Shown: in pieces, positions 24,621 to 33,400 of the stretch
Layout of the letters: every line of letters starts with the position of its first letter
How positions within the stretch are numbered: the first letter of the stretch is position 1
Assembly (NCBI GenBank): GCA_046314755.1
Contig: JBKDBG010000115.1
Span: 1 to 39,699, forward strand
Source of the DNA: UBA6183 sp046314755
Lineage (GTDB): Bacteria; Bacteroidota; Bacteroidia; UKL13-3
Direction: 5' to 3'
DNA: 39,699 nucleotides
Notes under the pieces: generated by a model
Database searches by the model: none
What the model was told of the DNA's origin: nothing
The model's input: the letters and a program-made list of their open reading frames with translations, nothing else
Translations under genes and position numbers: made by a program

Positions 24621-26126
24621 TTATTTCACTTCTTTTAACATTTTCTCTCCCTTGGCTATTGCTTGCTCAATAGTACCTACTAGGTTAAAGGCAGCTTCAG
24701 GCAAGTGATCCAATTCACCATCCATAATCATATTAAAGCCTTTGATGGTATCTTCAATTGACACCAACTCTCCTTTTAATCCGGTAAATTGTTCAGCAAC
24801 GTGGAAAGGTTGTGACAAGAAACGTTGTACACGTCTTGCACGGCTTACTACCAATTTATCATCTTCACTTAACTCGTCCATACCAAGGATAGCGATAATA
24901 TCTTGTAACTCTTTGTAGCGTTGTAAAATACCTTTAACGCGTTGAGTACAATTGTAATGCGCATCACCAACGATAGCGGGAGTTAAAATACGCGAAGTTG
25001 AGTCAAGCGGATCAACTGCCGGATAAATACCTAACTCGGCAATTTTACGACTTAGTACCGTAGTTGCATCTAAGTGGGCAAATGTAGTAGCCGGAGCAGG
25101 GTCGGTTAAGTCATCGGCAGGTACGTAAACGGCCTGCACCGAAGTAATAGATCCGCGTTTTGTAGATGTGATACGCTCTTGCATGGCACCCATTTCAGTT
25201 GCGAGCGTTGGTTGATAACCTACCGCTGATGGCATACGACCTAATAAAGCCGATACTTCAGAACCTGCTTGGGTAAAACGGAAGATGTTATCAACGAAGA
25301 ATAAGATATCACGACCACCTGATTTTTCATCTCCATCACGGAAATACTCGGCAATGGTTAAACCTGATAAGGCTACACGAGCACGAGCACCCGGAGGTTC
25401 GTTCATTTGGCCGAAAACAAACGTTGCTTTCGATTCTTTTAATTGACTGTAATCTACTTTATCTAAAGGCCAGTCACCTTTTTCCATTCCGTGTATAAAA
25501 TCTTCACCGTATTTTACAATACCTGCTTCAATCATCTCACGCAATAAATCGTTACCTTCACGAGTACGCTCACCTACACCTGCAAACACCGAAAATCCAT
25601 CGTATGCTTTTGCGATGTTATTGATAAGTTCTTGAATCAATACGGTTTTTCCTACACCCGCACCACCAAACAAACCAATTTTACCACCTTTTGCATATGG
25701 TTCAATTAAGTCAATTACTTTAATACCTGTATATAATGGTTCTGAACTGGTAGATAAATCTTCAAAACGAGGCGCTTCACGATGAATAGAACGGCCACCT
25801 TCATTCGAAACAGTTTGCATTCCGTCAATTGGATCACCTACCACATTAAACAAACGACCACGAATGGCATCGCCTGTTGGCATTGATATTGGGGCGTTCG
25901 TTGGGATTACTTCCATACCACGCACCAATCCGTCAGTGGCTTCCATTGCAATTCCCCTGATCATGTTTTCGCCAAGGTGTTGCTGACATTCCAATACTAA
26001 CTTTGTTCCATCATTTTTGGTAATGTACAAAGCATCAAGAATTTTAGGTAATTTTTCGCTGTTATCAGGGAATCTTACATCCACTACCGGACCAATTACC
26101 TGAGCTACTACTCCTGATTTTGACAT
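24621..26126 (-). CDS. atpD: ATP synthase beta subunit
   Basis: I chose ATG 26126 (MSKSGVVAQVIGPVVDVRF), the family start; an upstream start at 26162 adds twelve residues and overlaps the -7 promoter element. The 501-residue protein has the P-loop GGAGVGKT, GVGERTREGND, ALSGLTIAEYFRD, the F1 signature PAVDPLDSTSR and VSRARRVQRFLSQPF. It holds the catalytic nucleotide sites of F1. The other atp genes are not here, which is the usual split arrangement in Bacteroidota. Confidence 0.97.
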   Translation of the reverse strand: MSKSGVVAQVIGPVVDVRFPDNSEKLPKILDALYITKNDGTKLVLECQQHLGENMIRGIAMEATDGLVRGMEVIPTNAPISMPTGDAIRGRLFNVVGDPIDGMQTVSNEGGRSIHREAPRFEDLSTSSEPLYTGIKVIDLIEPYAKGGKIGLFGGAGVGKTVLIQELINNIAKAYDGFSVFAGVGERTREGNDLLREMIEAGIVKYGEDFIHGMEKGDWPLDKVDYSQLKESKATFVFGQMNEPPGARARVALSGLTIAEYFRDGDEKSGGRDILFFVDNIFRFTQAGSEVSALLGRMPSAVGYQPTLATEMGAMQERITSTKRGSITSVQAVYVPADDLTDPAPATTFAHLDATTVLSRKIAELGIYPAVDPLDSTSRILTPAIVGDAHYNCTQRVKGILQRYKELQDIIAILGMDELSEDDKLVVSRARRVQRFLSQPFHVAEQFTGLKGELVSIEDTIKGFNMIMDGELDHLPEAAFNLVGTIEQAIAKGEKMLKEVK

Positions 26127-26159
26127 AGTTACGACTTTTAAGCTTATTTTTAAGTGCCG

Positions 26160-26189
26160 CAAAGTTAACTTTTACTACTAAAATTCAAA
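26160..26189 (-). promoter_or_regulatory. Promoter of atpD-atpC
   Basis: On the minus strand TTTG (26186-26189), 18 bases, then TAACTTTG (26160-26167) fit the -33/-7 consensus. The leader to ATG 26126 would be about 25-30 bases. Confidence 0.7.
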
Positions 26190-26203
26190 CCAAAATTTAA
26201 TCA

Positions 26204-26211
26204 TATATTTG
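26204..26211 (+). promoter_or_regulatory. -7 element immediately before the DNA glycosylase gene
   Basis: TATATTTG matches TAnnTTTG and ends only 5 bases before the ATG at 26217, so the message would start at or next to the start codon. Confidence 0.5.
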
Positions 26212-26216
26212 GGCAT

Positions 26217-26816
26217 ATGGGTAAACTGCCGCATGATTTTTATTTAAACCCAAATGTAACCGAAGTGGCCAAACAATTATTGGGCAAAAAGCTGTGCACC
26301 TTTATCAACCAACAATATACTTCGGGCATTATTACCGAAACCGAGGCTTATGCAGGGGTAATTGATAAAGCAAGCCATGCATATAATAACCGATTAACTC
26401 CACGTACCCAAACCATGTACCAACGTGGCGGGATTAGTTATGTGTATTTATGCTATGGCATTCATCACTTATTTAATGTAGTTACCAGCATAGAAAACAT
26501 ACCACATGCTGTACTTGTACGGGCCGTAATACCAACGGAAGGTATAGAGGCCATGCTTAAAAGAAGAAATAAAACTAAAATAAACACCAACCTTACTTGT
26601 GGACCGGGAGCCATGAGCCAAGCATTAGGCATTACAACCAAACTGAATAGTTTAGATTTAACAGGCACAACGATTTGGATTGAAGATGTAGGAGAAAATT
26701 ATACCGAGAAAAATATCCTTTCTTCAGCAAGAATTGGCGTTGCCTATGCACAAGATCATGCCTTGTGGCAATATAGGTTTTACATTAAAAACCATGATTG
26801 GGTGAGTAAGAAGTGA
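26217..26816 (+). CDS. 3-methyladenine DNA glycosylase (AAG/MPG family)
   Basis: This 199-residue protein aligns with the Mpg family from its first residues (KLPHDFYLNPNVTEVAKQLLGKKL). ETEAYAG holds the catalytic Glu (E43) and Tyr (Y45), H54 in KASHAYNN matches the active-site His, YVYLCYGIHH has the base-flipping Tyr region, and VLVRAVIP and TCGPGAMSQALGI complete the set. It removes alkylated or deaminated purines from DNA in base excision repair. The stop touches the stop of the thioesterase gene on the other strand with no gap. Confidence 0.93.
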   Translation: MGKLPHDFYLNPNVTEVAKQLLGKKLCTFINQQYTSGIITETEAYAGVIDKASHAYNNRLTPRTQTMYQRGGISYVYLCYGIHHLFNVVTSIENIPHAVLVRAVIPTEGIEAMLKRRNKTKINTNLTCGPGAMSQALGITTKLNSLDLTGTTIWIEDVGENYTEKNILSSARIGVAYAQDHALWQYRFYIKNHDWVSKK

Positions 26817-27338
26817 TTATTCCTGTGTAAATAACGCTTTTAATTCTGTTGCCTCATCAGGTTTCATTTTACCTGCCAAAATCAAACGCAATTGTCGTCT
26901 TCTTAAGGCTCCTTCATAGCGTTTCACTTCTTCTTCGGTTTCAGGTTTTAATTCAGGTACTTTAACCGGGCTACCGTTTCTATCTAAGGCTACAAATGTG
27001 TAGTAAGCTTCATTGCTTTTAAATTTTTCACCACTGGGAATATTCTCTGCCCAAACGGCTATGTGAATTTCCATGGAAGTATTAAATGCACGAGAAACTT
27101 TTGCTTCTAAGGTTACCACATCACCAAGTTTAATGCACTTCCCAAAACTTACGCTATCAACAGATGCAGTTACTACGGTTTTTCCACTGTGTTTTTGTCC
27201 GGTAATGGCGGCTACAATATCCATCCAATGCAACATTCTTCCTCCCATTAAATTGTTTAGGGTGTTAGTATCGTTTGGTAATACCAACTCATTCATGATG
27301 GTAACCGATTCAGATGGTGCTTTAACTTGGTTTTGCAT
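26817..27338 (-). CDS. Hotdog-fold acyl-CoA thioesterase
   Basis: This 173-residue protein has the acyl-CoA thioesterase hotdog pattern: NTLNNLMGGRMLHWMDIVAAI (helix and active-site loop), VVTASVDSVSFGKCIKLGDVV and AYYTFVALDRNGSPVKVP. A charged C-terminal helix (KRYEGALRRRQLRL) follows, as in BFIT/YciA-like enzymes. It hydrolyses acyl-CoAs to free acids and CoA in the cytoplasm; chain preference is not readable. It abuts the glycosylase gene tail to tail. Confidence 0.88.
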   Translation of the reverse strand: MQNQVKAPSESVTIMNELVLPNDTNTLNNLMGGRMLHWMDIVAAITGQKHSGKTVVTASVDSVSFGKCIKLGDVVTLEAKVSRAFNTSMEIHIAVWAENIPSGEKFKSNEAYYTFVALDRNGSPVKVPELKPETEEEVKRYEGALRRRQLRLILAGKMKPDEATELKALFTQE

Positions 27339-27346
27339 AGTGGGTA

Positions 27347-27354
27347 CAAAGGTA
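27347..27354 (-). promoter_or_regulatory. -7 element of the thioesterase gene
   Basis: The minus strand reads TACCTTTG, an exact TAnnTTTG match 8 bases before the ATG at 27338. A -33 box at normal spacing is not clear. Confidence 0.45.
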
Positions 27355-27369
27355 AATTAAACTTTCACA

Positions 27370-27406
27370 AAAAAAGCGGGATTCACAAATTGTGAAGCCC
27401 GCTTTT
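27370..27406 (-). terminator. Terminator of the giant beta-helix gene
   Basis: AAAAAGCGGG-A-TTCACAA pairs with TTGTGAA-G-CCCGCTTTTT, a 17-bp stem with one mismatch; the minus strand continues in T. It may also end transcripts on the plus strand. Confidence 0.88.
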
Positions 27407-27426
27407 TATTAGATTAAAACTAAAGT

Positions 27427-30400
27427 TTAGTTTTTGATGATTTGAGCGGTGATATAACCTTCGGCTAATTTCACACGCACAATGTAAGCTGATGATTTGG
27501 CATTGAAGTTTGCTTCGTCTAACTCTACAATCACTCCACCTGCAGAAACATTAGCCATTGATTTGGTGTAAACCGAACGACCTAATAAATCATACACTTC
27601 AACCACTACATCTTGAGCATTTTCCAAATCAAAAGCAACGTTAGTTACTTTAGTAAATGGATTAGGATAAACATTGAAGTTATACTTAGCCACCAATGCA
27701 GGATCTCCAAAACCAACAGTTGTTTTTACTTCGGTAGGTTCAGTATTTGAAGCCGAACATCCGTTTTCATCTTGAACCGTTAAGGTTACGTTGTAGGTTC
27801 CTTTTTTGTCGAAAATATGCGTAACGATATGGTTCTTGGTGTTCACAATTGGGCTGTTATCTCCAAAGTTCCAAGTGTATAAGTTTAAGTTCTGACGGCT
27901 TGCTGTATATCTGTACGTGGTTGGTGCGATACTGTCAGCAATAAAATCAATGGTTTGCGGAGCACTAATATTAACCGATCTGGTAGCAGTATCTCTACAG
28001 CCGTCAATATCTACAATCAAACGAACTGTTTTGTTGCCACCTGAAGGATATTGATGTGTTGGATTAGGGTTAGAAGAAGTGTTTCCATCACCAAACAAGT
28101 AAGTAAATGTTGGAGTTGTTTGAGGAGGTACAATAGATGTATTTCTGAATTCAACACCTTGGTTCACACAACCACCTGCCGGAGCATCAAATCCTGCTGT
28201 TGCACTACGTTTAACAGTTACAGGAACAATAGCCGAATCCACACAATTGTTTACAGTATCAGCCACCACCAATTTTGCAAAGAATGTACCTGTTGCACCA
28301 TAAGCTTTTACAGGAACTCTGCTGGTTAATGCACCTGAATTATCACCGAAATCCCAACGATAAGTAAGGTTGTTGCTGTTGCCTGCAAAGGTTGTTTTAT
28401 TATCAATAACCAAGTTGCTTAAGCGACAAGCATTGTCAAGCGTAAAGTCAACATCAGGCTTATTGTATACTGTAACATTTTTAGAAATGGTATCAATACA
28501 TCCGTAGTTAGAAATTACTTTTAAGCTAACAAAGTAAGTTCCACCTGCAGGGTAAAAATAAGCAGGGCTATTCGAGAAGCCTTTATCTCCATTACCGAAA
28601 GTCCACTCGCTACCGAATGAATTTACTCTTCCGTTTTTACCAGGCTTGATTGATGAAGCATTGTTAAACATTACACCGGCACCGGCACACACATTATCTG
28701 CATTAAAATCAGCAGTAGGTTGAGCAAATACTTGAACAGGTACAACGGTAGTATCAAAACATCCAACGTTGTTTCTAACCAATAACCTAACATTAATTAT
28801 GGTATCATAGCCAGGTATGATTACATCTACAACACTGCTATCAGCTACTTGTCCTCCAATGTTGAATTGGTAGAAGTTACCTGCTTGGTGAGGGCCTGTG
28901 CTTGTGAAACGAGTTACTTTACCCTCACAAGCTAACGTATGAGTAAAGCTTGCTGTTGGTGAAGGCAACACCGTAATGGTAGTTGAGATTGAATCCAATA
29001 ATGTGGTATTGTTTCTGGTGATTAATCTTACTCTGTAAGTACCAGGAGTTGAGTATGATTTAACCGGACTACCTGCTGCTGAAATTGTTCCATCGCCAAA
29101 ATCCCAATTGTAAATCATAGGTAAGGTTGCACTACCGGTGGTTGAGAAATTCGCAAATTGGTAATTGATGTCCGCACACAATGTGTCATTCGGCACAAAG
29201 AAATCAGCACGAGGAGGATTAGCAACAGTAATCACACGAACCACAGTGGAATCACAACCTTGAGGTAATAAACGGAATGTCACTCTCAATTCAAATGTTT
29301 TGTTCGAATCAATTGGCATACCAACTACTCTTATTGCACCAGGATTAGATGATGTTGGAGTAATTAAGTTAAAGTTTCTGGCCGAATCAATGATTGACAC
29401 TAAACCTGTATTAGGATCGTAGAAGTAACGATACATATTGAAACTCGCAATCGTCCAATTTGTGCCATAACTTGCATTGGTTGTTCCCTGTGGAGGTACA
29501 ATTTGGAAGTCAGCTGTTCCACCTACCTCAATAGCATCAGGAGTGAATATATCCCCTGTATTGTAGCGACCATCAAACTGTGTTCCTCTAACAATGAATG
29601 GTCCGCCTTTGTAGTTTCTAAAGAATACAATGGCCGTATCATCCATAAAGTGCGTACAATTTGAAGTAAGGTTTCTCACAAATACACGCATATACGCTGA
29701 GTCAACATCCGACATGTATCCTAATAAAGTCATGTTCGCATCTGTACCGGTTGTTGTTGGGCCAACAAAACGTTGCGTTAACATATCAAACATGGTGTAT
29801 TCGAACTTCGAGTCAGCATTAGCAATTGTAACTCTAACGGAGTCGTTGTAACAATTGATTTGTGATTTAGGAGTCACAGGCAATGAGATATAATTATCAA
29901 AAATAACCACACTATCCAATATGATATTACCGCCTGCTCTTGAGAAAGCTTCAATACCTACTTTGATTCCCGAGAAACCAACGTATTCTTCCAAGCAAAC
30001 GTCATAAACACGGTAACCAGGAACAGCAAATGATGCGTTTGGTCTTCTAATCACATATCCTTTCGCAATATTCGTCCAGATACCAAAACCCGGAGAAATT
30101 CTAACCATAATAGAGTCACCTCTATTTAGGTTATCGGCATTTTGTGATAAGTACATTCTAAGTGTAGGACGTTTAGCAGTAGTTAAATCTAAACACGTTG
30201 AAACTAATCTGGCACCTGCACTATCAGGAGCTGAGAATAATGCAGCCCTTGCACCAGTTAATGGAGCCAATACCGGATTAGCGGTAGAACCGAATGAATT
30301 TAAATTCCATGTGGCCGGTTTGGTAATTCCATCATTGATAATTTCTGAATACCAGGCATTCTCGTTTGGCAAATCAAAACCGGTAGCAATAAACTGATTT

Positions 30401-33400
30401 TGGTTTACTGCCATTATAGTAGTGGTGTAATTATAACCAGAGCGAGGATCAGCATTTATAAAGGTTGCATTCAAACCTGCACCATCTTGACCTGAGAATC
30501 TGTAGGCAATTCTGGTATTATCAGGTTGTTGAGGAATTTCATAAACCCTGTCCATACCTTGTTTAACTATTGCCTGAACAGCAACTTCCGGTCCACCATT
30601 AATACGATAATACATCGTATCCAAAATGGTTGTTGATCTATCAATAATTCTTGCTCTTATTAATATTGGACTTGAGAAGAAACAAACCTCTGGTGGTAGT
30701 GTATAATCATATATTTTTGGTGGTACCAAATCTTGGTAAGATCCAATGTACTCATGAGCACCCATTGTAGCAATGCCCGCTGCTAGAGTAGGTCTTGGAA
30801 TTCCAAGGATATCATGCGATACCAAAGGTAAACGCGAACCTGCTCTGTAAAACGGAGTAGGAGTACTGATAGGAATTAACAAGGTAGTGTCATTTGTAAA
30901 CGGCACTGCAAACGACATTGATAAGGTGTCTTGTAAGCTAAATGCCGACCAGGTATTTAAGTTCAAATAGTTGGTTGTAGTAGAAGCAATTCCTGAACCT
31001 CCAATTGCATTAACACCGTTCACTGCAGAAACAAAGTAGTTATTGTTCTCTGTGATTAAGAAAGGATCAGCAGTTGCAGCAATAGCAAGTGCATAATTTG
31101 TACCTGTATTGGTTGTTCTACCTAATCTGTTTTGGAATAAGTTGTTTTGTACACGAATTGAACCTGCTGTTTGTGCTCCAACAGCCAAACATGCAGAATA
31201 TCCATTATTCATTGTACTTGCAGGGCCAAGGTTAATCGAGTTATTCCAGATATTAAGATCAATATCTGTTTCTGTAACTAATGGCGTTGGAGGGGTTGAA
31301 CCATTTAATAATATACCTATCGGGTTATTAATAAAGCCAGCGCCTGCAGGAGCAGCACCTGTTGCAGAAATACCCGAAATCATATTGTTAAATACATTAA
31401 TTGATTTTCTGCCATCCCATCTCAAATTCACATTGATACCATAAGCAGAAGTTGATGTACTTCTGATATTGTAGATGTAGTTACGAGTAACAGTAATTGC
31501 TGAATCTGAATTAAATTGCTGAGGCGGAGTTGGAATATTTGGACTGCTGATTTCAATACCACTGTTACCGCTAAATCCTTGTAAATTATTTTTAATGGTA
31601 TTGTTGTCAATTACAGCTTGCGCTTGCGAAATCAACAATACACCTGATACGTTGTTCGCACCACCAAAGTAATTAGTTGGATTGGTAGCATTCAATACAT
31701 CACCGCCAATTTGGTTACCTCTAACAACCGTGCGTCTGTCATATCCACCTGCAATGTTATTGTTACCGCGTAAAAAGATACCCCATCTAACCGCTCCGAT
31801 TAAGTTACCCCAATATTGGTTATCATTGTTTCCAAATCGGATTGGATTTATTGATACAGGTGTGGCTGAAGTGAAATCAACTCCACCTTGGTAAATACCG
31901 GCATAAGTGGTAATTGAGTTGGTGGTTGAATATCCTAAGATATTACAGTTTCTGATGATAATTCCTTGACAAGGAACCGCCCATCCCATTACATCAATAA
32001 TTCGGGTATTTACGTTGTTTACAAAAGAGATATTAGTAGGATTTTGTGGCAGTCTGATGGTGATATCACGAGTAGCACCGCCATTTCTTGAACCTTCAAT
32101 GGTAACCCAACTTGCACCTTGGAATCTGATTACCGAGGTGTAAGCAGAGAACTGACTTCTGGTTGTTTGACCTGTACTTGATATTACAGGAGAGACACCA
32201 ACTGAAGGCCTGATAACAATTCTTCTGTTTTGACTCATTCTTGGATAAGTCATTAAAGGTGTAATCAAGGTATCACCCTCACCAACATAGCCGGCTGTAA
32301 TTTCTACAATGATACTATCAAATGGTGGCTGATCTGAATCAACACCTGTTGTATTAATATATCTAAATAAGTTATTGATGGTGTTAAATGAACCAACTTC
32401 CGGAACACTTTCAGTTGGAGGACTCATGATACCATTAACAAAGTAAGTTGAACCGCCTTTTAACGGAGCAAATGCTTTTCTGATTTCAAGTGCACCTACC
32501 GTTGCGGCTAGATCTCTGCCTTGTCCGGCAATATCAACTACTGCTTTATTGTTTCTTACCGCCACTTTTACAATATGCCCAACAAACATTGAGTCCATTT
32601 CGCTGGTTGAGTCGTTCACAAATGGTACTTCACCAAAGAACGAAGCTTGATCAAAGGTAGTTAACGTACGTAACTCGAACATGGAGAAAAGCTGAGTGGT
32701 GTTTGCAAGGCCAACTATACTATTGGTAAAGTTTACATTACCCCCTGAGAAGTATACATTACTTTGACTCTCCGTAAAAGGATTTGCGTTAGCACCGTAG
32801 GCCAATACATAGGCATTTGAAACTGGAGTAGCCGCAGCAAATCTTCCTAATCTGTTTGAGAATAAATTATTTCTTGAGATAATACCTCTAACATTTGCAT
32901 TGAAGAACAATACAGTTGAAAACGAACCTCCATTAACCTGAACGGTAGGATGCTGCGACATATTAACTGTATTGTGAATGATTTCAATTCCTAAGTTACC
33001 ATTATTAGCAGATGGCTCCAATGCAATAGCTGCAGGAGATGCTAACGTGGTAAGTGCATTAGAACCCGTTCCGTAAATCTTAGAAATAATATTATTGATG
33101 ATTAACACACCTCTGTTTCCTTGATTTAATGCAGAGCGAATACCTACTGCAAAACCTGAAGTTGCACCCAAATTGTAGATGGTATTTCTTGTGATATCAA
33201 TATTTTGTGAAACACCTGCAGCTTGCGCGGCTTCAGTGGTAGGAACGTCTAGGTCAATACCTCTAAAACCTGTAACTGTATTGATGCTGTTTCTGATGAT
33301 ATTACTGTCTACAACAGTTTGACTAACACCTTTTAAGTAGATACCGGCTTGGTTTGTTGCCGTACCGCCTAAATAGGTAGTTGGTAATGTAGTACCTGTT

